Shown here: positions 34,696 to 44,693 of the stretch, piece by piece
How the letters are laid out: every line of letters begins with the position of its first letter
Position numbering within the stretch: the stretch's first letter is position 1
From: Verticillium longisporum
Taxonomy: Eukaryota; Ascomycota; Sordariomycetes; Glomerellales; Plectosphaerellaceae
Direction: 5' to 3'
Length of the DNA: 64,000 bases
Assembly: GCA_019188255.1 (NCBI GenBank)
Contig: JAETXT010000009.1
Coordinates: 2,604,001 to 2,668,000, forward strand
Translations under genes and position numbers: made by a program
The notes under the pieces: generated by a model
What the model was told of the DNA's origin: nothing
Seen by the model: only the letters and a program-made list of their open reading frames with translations
Database searches by the model: none

Positions 34696-36051
34696 ATGGC
34701 TGCAATGTACGTTGGCCCTCCTCCTGCCTAGCAACGCCCTCTTGAGACGATTGTTGCGAATGGCTGCTGACCAGGACCCCCTTCACCACCCTACAGCGAG
34801 AGCTTCGACAGCATCTTCCTGGATCTGTCCAAGTCGAGCGGCAAGTGCAGATTCGCCGAGACGGGCCTGGGATGGAAGCCCGCCGGCGGAGGTGACACCT
34901 TCACCCTTGACGCCAGCGCCATCGCATCCGCCCAGTGGAGTCGCGCCGCCAAGGGCTACGAGATCAAGGTCCTCAGCCGCGACACCCGCATCATCCAGCT
35001 CGACGGCTTCCCGCAGGAGGAGTTTGAGCGCCTGTCGAAGCTCTTCAAGAACTGGTACAGCACGACCCTCGAGAACAAGGAGCACGCCCTGCGCGGCTGG
35101 AACTGGGGCAAGGCCGAGTTCGGCAAGGCTGAGCTGTCCTTCAACGTGCAGAACCGCCCGGCCTTTGAGGTGCCCTACTCGGAAATCTCCAACACCAACC
35201 TCGCCGGCCGCAACGAGGTCGCCGTCGAGTTTGCCGCCCCCACCGACGAAAACGACACGGGCACCAACGGCACCCTCGGCGGTGCGCGTGGCAAGGGCAA
35301 GAAGGCGGGTGCTGGCAAGGACCAGCTCGTCGAGATGCGCTTCTACATTCCCGGCGTCGCCAAGAAGGAGACGGACGACGACGATGCCGCAAGTGATGCC
35401 GGCGGAGGCCAAGAGGAGAAGAATGCCGTGACGCTCTTCTACGATACCCTGATGGAGAAGGCCGAGATTGGCGAGACGGCCGGCGACGCCATTGCGCAGT
35501 CCCTCGACATTCCGCACCTGATGACGCCCCCCCGAGGAAGGGTGGGGTGCGCAGCACCCCACCCACGCGGGTTTACCCCCCCCCCCCCCACCCCCCCCCG
35601 CCCCGCCTACGCCTACGGAGACCATGCTGACAAAAATTGCCAACAGAGGACGGTTCGACATCGACATGTATGACACGTCGTTTCGACTCCGCGGAAAAAC
35701 CTACGACTACAAGATCCAGTACGAGGCCATCAAGAAGTTCATGGTGCTCCCTAAGCCGGATGACGCGCACGTCATGCTCTGCGTGGGCCTGGATCCTCCC
35801 CTGAGGCAGGGCCAGACGAGATACCCCTTTGTCGTCATGCAGTTTAAGAAGGACGAGGAGGTCACTCTCGACGTCAACCTCACCGAGGAGCAGATCAAGG
35901 ACAAGTACGGCGACAAGCTGCAGTCTCACTACGAGCAGCCTCTCCACCAGGTCATCACCTACATCTTCCGCGGCCTGGCCAATAAGAAGGTGACCACGCC
36001 TGCGAAAGATTTCCAAACGTATGACGACCCTTTTTCTTTCTTTCTTTCTTT

Positions 36052-36087
<36 letters not shown>

Positions 36088-36728
36088 TTGAGGCGACTGC
36101 TGACCCCCCCACGCCAGGCACCGCAACCAGCTGGGCATCAAGTGTTCGATCAAGGCCAGCGAGGGCTTCCTGTACTGTCTCGAGAAGGCCTTCATGTTCA
36201 TCCCCAAGCCAGCGACGTACATTGCCTACGAGCAGACGGCGTCCATCACCTTTTCGCGCGTGGGCGGCGCCGTGTCCGCCCTGTCGACGTTTGATATTAC
36301 CGTTCTCATGAAGAACGGCGCCGGCTCGACGCAGTTCAGCAACATTAGCCGCGAGGACCTCAAGGGGCTGGAGACGTTCTTCAAGCTCAAGAACCTGAGG
36401 GTCAAGAATGAGATTGACGAGGACGCCAACCTGCTCAAGGCCGCGCTGCGGGAGGAGGCCATGGACGACTCGGAGGACGAGGTCGTCGGCAACAAGGCAG
36501 ACCGCGGGGTCCGCCGACGAGGACGAGGAGAGCGTCGACGAGGACTTTAGGGCCGACAGCGAGAGCGACGTCGCCGAGGAGTACGATTCAAACCCGGAGA
36601 CGTCAGACTCGGAGGATGCCGAGAGTGTCGTCGACAACGAAGAGGGCGGTGCCGGCGACGACGACGACGACGAGGCCGGGGGCGACGATGACGAGGAGCG
36701 ACCCAAAAAGAAGAAGAAGACGGCTTGA
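34696..36728 (+). CDS. POB3: FACT histone chaperone subunit Pob3 (frameshift near 3' end)
   Basis: Exons 34696-34706, 34797-about 35546, 35647-36018 and 36118-36728. The tiny first exon codes MAA plus part of Ile, giving MAAIESFDSIFLDLSK at the junction. Pob3 (SSRP1) pairs with Spt16 in FACT, which reorganises nucleosomes in transcription and replication. The POB3 N-terminal/SSRP1 domain, then the PH domains (GRFDIDMYDTSFRLRGKTYDYKIQYEAI, CVGLDPPLRQGQTRYPF, TFDITVLMKNG, ISREDLKGLETFFKLKNLRV), then an acidic tail ending KKKKKTA are all present. No HMG box, as usual for fungi. The tail frame is broken by an extra G in 36506-36509; removing one G gives RGSADEDEESVDEDF and a 580-residue total. 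The exon 2 donor is uncertain because its intron is full of C runs. Confidence 0.9.
35576..35599 (+). repeat. C14-A-C9 tract inside POB3 intron 2
   Basis: Fourteen cytosines, one adenine and nine cytosines between the uncertain donor (about 35547) and the acceptor (35645-35646). Very hard to sequence, and it makes the intron boundaries doubtful. Confidence 0.8.
36049..36087. repeat. T23-A16 palindromic homopolymer tract in POB3 intron 3
   Basis: Twenty-three thymines run directly into sixteen adenines within the 99-nt intron 36019-36117. A (ttt c)n stretch precedes it. As RNA it would form a U-A hairpin inside the intron. Confidence 0.85.
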
Positions 36729-36757
36729 TTGTTGTCTTACAATCAAGCCGTCTTCTT
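36714..36757 (+). terminator. perfect 19-bp hairpin across the POB3 stop codon
   Basis: The left arm 36714-36732 and right arm 36739-36757 are exact reverse complements of 19 bases around a 6-base loop (tgtctt). The left arm holds the last codons and the TGA at 36726-36728. This is labelled terminator only for its position at the 3' end; eukaryotic hairpins of this kind have no established role here. Confidence 0.6.
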
Positions 36758-37148
36758 GTCGTTGGCGGCTCGTTCTTTTCGGGGTCTCTCCTCTCGCCAG
36801 AACAGGCGCGGGGAAGATGGGCATGGCGTTCCGGACAAAGGGGGCTGGGTGGCAGCGAGGCACACGAGGCAGCGAGGCACGCGAGGCATCGCACTGACAC
36901 TGTATAGTTTTCACGTCGGCCGGGACCACCAGTGCCATGGCGACGAGCATTGGATCTGCATCGGTAATGAATACCATTTCAATTGACTTTGACATGAGAT
37001 GAAAGTGTGTTTACTCTGTCGTGCCTCGTGCAGGCAGGTGACTCATCAACATTTGAACCGGCGAATTCCATCTCAAGTGCCTCTTCACCCTCTCACACTC
37101 ACTGTTGACCCTGACAGCAAAAAAAAAAAAAAAAAAAACACCGACATC
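36758..37148. promoter_or_regulatory. POB3 3' flank / aldo-keto reductase promoter
   Basis: About 390 bases. It ends in an A20 tract (37119-37138) only ten bases before the reductase ATG, in the position of a leader poly-A. Nothing else was recognised. Confidence 0.5.
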
Positions 37149-38168
37149 ATGACCTCGCCGCCACCCGCCATCCTCTCCCTCCACGACACGATCCCCCTGC
37201 CCGGCACCGACACAGCCATCCCCCGCCTCGGCTTCGGCGTCTACCAAACGCCGCGCTCAGCCTGCAAACAAGCCTGCCTCTCCGCCCTGACAGTTGGCTA
37301 CCGCCACATCGACTCAGCACAGCTCTACGCCAACGAAGCAGAGGTCGGCCACGCCCTGCAGGCCTCTCGCCTCCCCCGCGCCGCCGTCTTCCTGACGACC
37401 AAGATCCACCGCAAAGACGGCAGCGCCGCCCGCACGCTGCGCTCCGTCCGCGCGAGCGTGCGCCGCATGACAGGCTGCGACGACGACGGCGACGGCGACG
37501 GCGAGACGGCCGCCCCTTACGTCGACCTGGTCCTCGTGCACCGGCCGTGCCGCGAGCGGCGGGCGCTGTGGCGGGCGCTGGAGACGGTGCAAGGGGAGGG
37601 GGCGGCGCGGGCGGTGGGGGTGAGCAACTTTGGGATCGAGCAGCTGGAGGAGATGAGGGTGTATGCGGGGCGGTGGCCGCCGAGCGTGAACCAGATTGAG
37701 GTGAGTTTACCATTTTTGCTTTTTTTCCCTCTCTTTTTTCCCTCTCTTTTTTCCCTCCCTTTTCCTCCATGTCAATACACACACATATACCTATACATAT
37801 ACAGGAAAGGGAGAGAGCGCCGTGCTGACCGACAGCTCCACCCGTGGTGCCAGCAGCGGGCGCTCGTCGCCTACTGCGAACGGCACGGCATCGTTGTCCA
37901 GGCCTGGAGCCCCCTCGTGCGCGGGACGAAAATGGCAGACCCGACGCTGCGCCGACTCGGCGAGAAGCACGGCAAGACGCCGGCGCAGGTGCTGGTGCGG
38001 TACAGCCTGCAGAAGGGATGGGTGCCGTTGGTCAAGAGCACGTCTGAGGCGCGGATGAGAGAGAACGCCGACGTGTTTGACTTTGCGCTCGAGGGGGAGG
38101 ACATGGAGATTCTCGACGGGCTGGACCAGGGCACGGAGGGCGCTCTCTGTCCGCATCTCATCCATTAA
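37149..38168 (+). CDS. aldo-keto reductase
   Basis: Two exons, 37149-37700 and 37836-38168, give 294 residues. The intervening 135 nt start GTGAGT and end CGACAG; splicing joins NQIE to LHPWCQQRALVAYC, the conserved AKR order. The enzyme reduces aldehydes or ketones with NADPH in a TIM barrel. Catalytic residues are visible: Asp and Tyr in HIDSAQLY, Lys in LTTKIH and His in LVHRP. The cofactor segment is VPLVKSTSEARMREN near the C-terminus, and GVSNFG marks strand 6. An acidic DDDGDGDGE insert lies between helix and strand near residue 120. The intron has a length divisible by three and no stop, so an unspliced mRNA would still be open. The subfamily and substrate cannot be named from sequence alone. 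Confidence 0.88.
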   Translation: MTSPPPAILSLHDTIPLPGTDTAIPRLGFGVYQTPRSACKQACLSALTVGYRHIDSAQLYANEAEVGHALQASRLPRAAVFLTTKIHRKDGSAARTLRSVRASVRRMTGCDDDGDGDGETAAPYVDLVLVHRPCRERRALWRALETVQGEGAARAVGVSNFGIEQLEEMRVYAGRWPPSVNQIEVSLPFLLFFPLFFPSLFSLPFPPCQYTHIYLYIYRKGRERRADRQLHPWCQQRALVAYCERHGIVVQAWSPLVRGTKMADPTLRRLGEKHGKTPAQVLVRYSLQKGWVPLVKSTSEARMRENADVFDFALEGEDMEILDGLDQGTEGALCPHLIH

Positions 38169-38584
38169 CAGGGAGGTGAGGTCTCGGTGTCCAGCTCGGT
38201 CACTGAGGTGAACGGTGAGCGGCGCCACTGAGTAGCAGCAGCCACAGCCACAGCGCCACGGAGAGGAGAGCAGTGACCGGAGACAGAAAGTGGGGGTTCG
38301 TGAGGGATGGAAACTGCCCCACCACGAGTGCCGCAAGCAGCTGCACTGTGCTGGAGCTGGTGCTGTCACGATCATGCTGTGCTCCCTAGCTGCCTATCAA
38401 CTCTTCGAGGCAACAGTCCAGTTCCCATCTCATCACCCCAAGACCGGAGTTCCGCACCATTTCATTGCGATCAGTTTCTTCTAGAGCCTCCATCAACTCA
38501 TCACCTCCCTGACGAATTCCTGCGCTTCTCTCAAACGCCCGCAGGCCCTCTTCTCCGACCTACCTCCAGCACCCCCCTGCCACA
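38169..38584. promoter_or_regulatory. intergenic / promoter of the GFA gene
   Basis: About 416 bases, pyrimidine-rich toward the GFA start (38500-38580), as usual for fungal leaders. No gene was seen. Confidence 0.45.
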
Positions 38585-39538
38585 ATGAGTTTGCTCCGCC
38601 CGCTGCGTGGGGGCTGTCACTGTGGCCGCAATCGTTACATCATCGATGTGCCAGAAAACGAGACCGAGCTGGCCCAGGTCATTTTCAACACAGACTCCCT
38701 GCACCGTAAGCTTTCATTGGGGATCTCAACCTACACGTCTCCATGCTTTGCTTTGCTTTGCTTGCTTTGCTTTGTGCAACCAAGCACTTGCGAGAATGCT
38801 GAACAAACAAAAGTGATTGCCTCGCGGCACTGCTAACACAACACCCTAGGCAGTTCCCTGGCCACGCCCTTGGCCGCCTTCCTGCGCGTGCCCCTCGCGT
38901 GGCACCGCAGCTCGACGACGTCCTTCTTCCCTGACGAGACGCACGCCATGATCCACCGCGTCTTCGAGAGCCAGGACCCGGCGCAGCGGCAGACAAAGCG
39001 CTACTTCTGCGGGTACTGCGGCACGCCGCTGTCCTTCTGGACGGAGCGGCCCCAGCGCGAGGCCGATTTCATCCAGCTGACGCTCGCGAGCCTGGCCGGC
39101 GAGGACCTGCGGGATCTCGAGGACATGGGGCTACTGCCTGAGCTCGAAGAAGCCAGGTCGCCCGAGCCTGATTCTGAGCCTGACGTCGAGCCTGAGAACA
39201 AGTCTGGCGTCAGGACGATACAGGCGACGAGGGGCGCGGCTGCCAACAGGGAATCCCAGAGCGTGCCTTGGTTCAACAGCCTCGTCGAGGGTTCCCGACT
39301 AGGAAAGACGGTGCGGCAGGGCCACAGTATCACGGAGAGCAGGGGCCGCACGACGACTGTCAAGTGGGAGATTGTTGAGTGGACCGAAGACGATGATGAC
39401 CGAGACGGCAACGCTGCGCCAGAGGTCGAGGATGTGGACATGAGCAGCGGGAACAACAGCAATGCTGGCCCCAAGACTGGCAAGCGCAAGCTGCGCGACC
39501 GCGGCGACTCGGATGCGGCTGCAGAAGGCACGCGCTGA
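38585..39538 (+). CDS. GFA/CENP-V-fold zinc-binding protein
   Basis: Two exons, 38585-38705 and 38850-39538, give 269 residues. The family (PF04828) is named for glutathione-dependent formaldehyde-activating enzyme, though most fungal members have no proven activity. Zinc ligands are visible in GGCHCGRNRY near the N-terminus and YFCGYCGTPLSFW at about 125-137. The segment TSFFPDETHAMIHRVFESQD lies between them. The C-terminal half (from about residue 160) is acidic and Ser/Glu-rich, with a basic end GKRKLRDRGDSDAAAEGTR, and is probably disordered; it is longer than in minimal family members. The 144-nt intron contains tgctt repeats. Spliced joining restores HRSSLATPLAAFLR in frame. Confidence 0.85.
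38743..38773 (+). repeat. (tgctt)n repeat in the GFA gene intron
   Basis: Degenerate copies of tgctt inside the intron 38706-38849. Confidence 0.65.
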
Positions 39539-41851
39539 TGGGATCGCCCGTGCTGCTGCGTTATGCCGTGCTAGGCCTCTGCTTGGCAAGAGGGAGTCAC
39601 GTACCATGTCGTGCATGGAGCAGTCAATGGCGTTTCTCCGACCTGTACTATATGCGTTGCAAAAAGAGACCAGGATGGCGCATGGGTTCGGGCCTTGAGA
39701 GGCTACATGGCTGAGGCGTCGTCCCTCGTCCCGAACCCCGAAGTTCGGTAAGGGGGAAGAGGCGGCCCGGATTGTTGCTCACCGAGTATGAAAAGCGACT
39801 CGTGCTCGTGCTCACGGATGGCCGGTACCACGAGGGAGCATCATTGATGAAGCGAGGCGGGCGCCGGCAGGAGGGAGAGCCGCCGAGCGTCACGAGGGAG
39901 TGGAGATGTCTCTGGGTCGGCGTCCTAGCTATCCGCGCAATGCCAGATGCGAGATGCTCAATCTCGTTTTCCAAGTTTCCGCCACGATGCCTAGTAGGAA
40001 TCATACTGTATTTTGCTTGATGCTCCGCGTTCCCAAGTGAAAATGCTTCTTCCTCGCCCTCATCTTATTCTCTACTTCTTTTTCTTCAATCTTATCATCG
40101 TGATGAATATGCACTGGCAGCACAATCCTTGGAAACTACAGATAGATGACTTTGGAGGTGGGTTGCGAAAGGTGGGAGTGCGACGGACTTTGAGAGGCGG
40201 CTTTCGGGGAATTTTTCATGTGGGCTGTCGACGGGATAGGCAGATAAAGGCGCAGCCCGAGTGACGGGATGGCGAGTGCCAATGATTATGGTTCCCGTTT
40301 CCGTGGGTGTGCAGGGCCGATGGCTCGTTGGCTCGACAGTCCCGGGCCGGCTGAGGCGGGCCTGGACAAGACGTCGTGCCTAGCCGGGCTCGAGACGATG
40401 CGCACTTTTTCTCTCTTTCCCTGCCATTGATGACCCGAATGCTACGACGGTGGTGAGTTGTTTAAATGTGATAAGAAGAGCAAGATGAGCGGTCGTTTCG
40501 CGATGCCGGAGGGGCCTGCAATCGACCTGTTTAAGTTGATCATTGATTAATTGCAGTGAGGCGAGGCGGGCGGCGGCAAGCCTGCTGGCCAGGGGTGCAC
40601 CCGGGTCGGCAGGATTCGAGAAGACGCACGCATCCAGTTCAACGTTGGGCACGGCTTGCATGGACGGATGGATCCGGTCAAGAAGGTCACGAGAGTGAAG
40701 AACAAGAAGAATAAGTGGATAGGGTGATTAACCATCGAGAACAGGCATCGCGAGGCGGAGAAAGTCCGGAGGGACAGAGAGAGGTTGAGGTGCCTATTGT
40801 GACCAAGCGGCGAAATAAGCCAAAGTGTAGTGATATATCCCTGAAGGACGGAGGCTCGGATGAGAATAGCTTGGGGGCCCTCTCGGGGACTCATACATGG
40901 TACGTTGGAGATCCATCCCGAAGCGGCGGCATGGGACGAGCGGCATGGATGAATGACATGTTGGTTCTGTAGTTAGTCCCAGACTCGTGGTGGGAGGGGG
41001 AAAAGAAAGAGGTCATCCGGGGTTTCCACGCGCAGGATATCGAAACAGCCTCCTCAACGGAATTGCCTTTTTGGGGTATTCCTGTTTTGTTGCTTTCGTT
41101 TGAAGGGGTCGAGTCGGCATATCTCTCGCATAGGGCGAAACCTGGAAGTGTCGGCAAAAGCTCACGGGGCCAACGACGAGAAAAAGACTGCTTGGTGTTG
41201 GGTGCCGAGCGAGAGGGCCCTTTCTGTCCTCTCTGTCCTTTCTGTCCTCTAGAGAACACTGCTTTTTCGGAAAGACGGGCCGTCGTTTGGTTTTGGCCGT
41301 CAGGGCGTGAGATGCATGGATGACCCCTCTCTCCCCTCTGCCCCCTCACCCACCTCATTCGGGGCAAGCGCGGCCCCAGCCTGCGGGTGGAAGGAAAGAA
41401 AAAGGTGGGGAAGGACGCCCCAAAGCGACTGCCCTCCCAGGTGATATCCACTGCTTTTAGGTACTTGGGTACCTCCTCCCCAGGTGTTCGTACTCTGCTT
41501 GCGCGCTGTAGAAGAACCCCACGGCGGGGTAAACAGCCCCTGTGATACCTGCCTGACTGCTTGCCCTGCACAAGTAGTTGCGCCCTGCGGTGCAGTTACT
41601 GCCTACCTTACGTGACAGCCAAGGGCAGGAAGGGGTGCACCAGGGGGGATCCTGCCCTCCCCCAACGGTACACCAGTCTGCAGGTACGTGACTTCTGGCC
41701 TCGTTTGGGCTCCCCCCCCCCCCCCTTCTCTCCTTCGCCTTCGCCTTCTCTACGCCCGATGTGCCACTCTTCGCTTGCTTCCCTTGGTCTCCTTGACGAT
41801 GGTCTCCCACACCACCACGATGGACCCTGTCAGCCTAGGGTATCTCGCCTT

Positions 41852-41872
41852 CCCCCCCCCCCCCCCCCCCCC
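41852..41872 (+). repeat. C21 homopolymer
   Basis: Twenty-one cytosines about 200 bases upstream of the candidate TATA box of the beta-glucosidase gene. Confidence 0.8.
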
Positions 41873-42057
41873 TGGCCGGCAACCCCTTAGCCTCTTTGGG
41901 CCCCGGGGCAGCCGCCTCGGCCCCTCATCCGCAGACCACGCCGCCTCGCCATGCCTGACCAGACTGTTGTGGCCCATGCCATTCATTGATTGACCACGAG
42001 ATGGGAATCGCATCCTGGTACAGGCTTGCCTGTCATGCACCTAGCCTCCCGTCCATC

Positions 42058-42070
42058 GCGATATAAGAAG
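42058..42070 (+). promoter_or_regulatory. TATA box of the beta-glucosidase gene
   Basis: The sequence gcgatataagaag, followed by a long CT-rich stretch (about 42080-42130) typical of fungal transcription start regions. It lies about 265 bases upstream of the ATG, giving an expected leader of about 240 nt. Confidence 0.55.
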
Positions 42071-42328
42071 CGCCCATCGTCGTCTCTTCTTTCTCTCAGG
42101 CCTCCTTCTCCTCCCTTCTCTTTTTGCTCTACCACCCGCTTCGATACCTATCCCCATCTCTCCTCTCGTCTTGACGATAGAATCCCTTGCGCGGTTCTAT
42201 CCCACAGACGTCCCGCTTCGCGTCGCCCCTCCAGTTTTGCCGGTCAAAATTCGAACGTCGAGAAGGCCAGAATCTCTCGTGATACCCCACGACCCAAGAG
42301 TAAAACACAGACCCCAGCAACCCACACC

Positions 42329-44148
42329 ATGTCTCTTCCTGCCGACTTCCTCTGGGGCTTCGCTACGGCTGCGTAAGTACAAGATCCATGAAGCAAATCC
42401 CATTGTTGCTTACCCCAACCGCACATTCTTTGTCCTCGCAAAACCTCGCGACTTGGCCCCTTTCGGATGAACTTCCGCTGTACGGATCCGATCACTCTCC
42501 ATCTAGCCCCCTCCTCTCTCTCTCTCTCTCCATCGGGCGGCGTTTGCTCCTTCCGCCCTCACGACCCCTGACCCCCGCGCTTCTGCTCTTCTGGCCGCTA
42601 CCCCTCTCCTACATGTACCTACCTTCTCCATCCTCCGCCCCATAATGCCATTTACCCAGGCCTGGCGGCGGGGCCCTTTCATACATGACACTCGTCCCCC
42701 CACCGACAACAAGAACCGGCCTGCTGGGAAACTGCTTGGCTAACCACATGTCACGGCTGCAGCTACCAGATTGAGGGCTCCATCGACGCCGACGGCCGTG
42801 GCCCTACCATTTGGGATGACTTCTGCAAAATTCCCGGCAAGATTGCCGATGGCTCGTCTGGTGTCGTCGCTTGCGACTCGTACAAGCGCACGGCCGAGGA
42901 CATTGCCCTGATGAAGGAGCTCGGTGCCAAGGTCTACCGTTTCTCTCTCTCCTGGGCCCGCATCATCCCCGAGGGTGGCCGCAACGACCCCATCAACCAG
43001 GCCGGCATTGACCACTACGTCAAGTTCGTCGACGACCTGCTCGCCAACGACATTACCCCCTTCATCACCCTGCTCCACTGGGATGTCCCCTCTGGTCTCG
43101 ACAAGCGCTACGGCGGTCTTCTGAACCGCGAGGAGTTTCCTCTCGACTTTGAGAACTACGCCCGCGTCGTCTTCAAGGCCCTCCCCAAGGTCAAGAACTG
43201 GATCACCTTTAACGAGCCCTGGTGCTCCTCCATCCTCGGCTACGGCATTGGCGCCTTCGCCCCCGGCCGCACCTCTGATCGCGAGCGCTCCGCCGAGGGT
43301 GACACCTCCCGCGAGCCCTGGATCGTCGGCCACAACCTCCTCGTCGCCCACGGCCGTGCCGTCAAGGTCTACCGCGAGGAGTTCAAGCCCACTGACCAGG
43401 GCCAGATTGGCATCACCCTGAACGGTGACGCCACCTACCCCTGGGATCCCGAGGACCCCAAGGATGTCGAGGCCGCCAACCGCAAGATTGAGTTCGCCAT
43501 CTCGTGGTTCGCCGACCCCGTCTACTTCGGCAAGTACCCCGACTCGATGCGCAAGCAGCTCGGCGACCGTCTGCCCGAGTTCACCCCTGAGGAGGAGGCT
43601 CTCGTCAAGGGCTCCAACGACTTCTACGGCATGAACCACTACACCGCCAACTACGTCCGCCACCTCGACGGCACTCCCCCGCCGAGGACCACCTCGGAAA
43701 CCTCGAGTGCCTCTTCTACAACAAGGCTGGCGACTGCATCGGCCCCGAGACCGAGTCGCCTTGGCTGCGCCCCAACCCCCAGGGCTTCCGCGACCTCATC
43801 AACTGGCTGTCCAAGCGCTACAACTACCCCACCATCTCCGTATCCGAGAGCTGCACGTTTGTCCTCGGCGAGTCCGACAAGCCCATTGACGAGATTCTCG
43901 ACGACACCGTGCGTTCCGAGTACTTTGACACGTATGTCAAGGCTATGGCCAAGGCCGTCTCTGAGGATGGCTGCAAGGTCCAGGGCTACATGGCCTGGTC
44001 TCTGCTCGACAACTTCGAATGGGCCGAGGGCTACGTCACGCGCTTCGGCGTCACCTACGTCGACTACGAGAACGACCAGAAGCGCTACCCCAAGAAGAGC
44101 GCCAAGAGCCTCAAGGCTCTGTTCGACAGCGTCATTGAGAAGTCCTGA
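42329..44148 (+). CDS. GH1 beta-glucosidase, intracellular type (frameshift, altered nucleophile motif)
   Basis: Exon 1 is 42329-42372 (MSLPADFLWGFATAA) and exon 2 is 42763-44148, joined over a 390-nt intron. Restoring one C in 43676-43680 gives 476 residues, the normal size of fungal Cel1A/Bgl2-type enzymes. There is no signal peptide, so it is probably cytosolic and hydrolyses cellobiose and related beta-glucosides. Seen: YQIEGSIDADGRGPTIWDDF, YRFSLSWARIIPEGG, LLHWDVPSGL, the acid/base glutamate in ITFNEPW (about residue 166), GMNHYTANYVRH, and WSLLDNFEWAEGYVTRFGVTYVDY near the end. The nucleophile glutamate (about 377) sits in ISVSESCTF where the family has I/V-TENG: Glu is kept but its neighbours differ. 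As written the frame is broken just upstream of it. It is either a damaged gene or a low-quality stretch. Confidence 0.87.
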
Positions 44149-44693
44149 GTGTGCCTCGCTAGAGGAGGGCGAGCGTGAGGAGCCCGTTGAAAGAGACGGG
44201 CTTCCGTTTTAGGAAAATTGTTGTGTATACCGGATGACAGAGGCCAGGCATGCGGAGGAATGGCTTCCACCCGCTTCATGATGTATGAAAGTTGGCTAGG
44301 GCACGGGATCTAGCTCCCCTGCCAGATGAAATGAAAGATGAATCTATGCACCAGGGACCCTGGACACGAAATTTGGCCAATCGACGACCATGTGTGCACT
44401 TGATGGCATGCTTATCATAGGGACCCAAGATTTCATCATACGGACGGTAGAAGCTCCGCGTCCCACATGACGCTCACAAGACCAATATGACCTCCTGTTA
44501 TGCATCGCTAGCTAATCCCCTCGCCCGGGGCCTACCTCGATGGGATTCTCGGCAGGCGGTAGCGCTGCCAGATGCCGTTCCCGACATGTCGACGCAGGAC
44601 GAACTTCCGCCCGCCATACCCTGTTCGATGACAGCGGCCACCCGCCGAGGCTACTACCCCATCCGACCCCTCATCCTTTCTTTAGCTTCCTCC
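44149..44693. other. convergent 3' region GH1 / SBF transporter
   Basis: About 545 bases between convergent genes. No gene, repeat or clear polyadenylation signal was recognised. Confidence 0.45.

Larger units (their letters stand above)
39539..42328. other. 2.8-kb intergenic region upstream of the beta-glucosidase
   Basis: No credible gene. Longer frames such as minus-strand 41571-40891 owe their Gly/Gln/Lys pattern to a short tctgtcctct repeat near 41220-41250. The right end carries C-runs (C10 near 41711, C21 at 41852-41872), a CCTAGG-like palindrome near 41459 and a TATA box at about 42062. It likely holds the beta-glucosidase promoter. Confidence 0.5.

Noticed and set aside
40891..41571. 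226-codon minus-strand frame with GQKGQRGQKG collagen-like motif
   Set aside because: The motif comes from a ggacagagag-type repeat at about 41220-41250; the rest lacks coding character.
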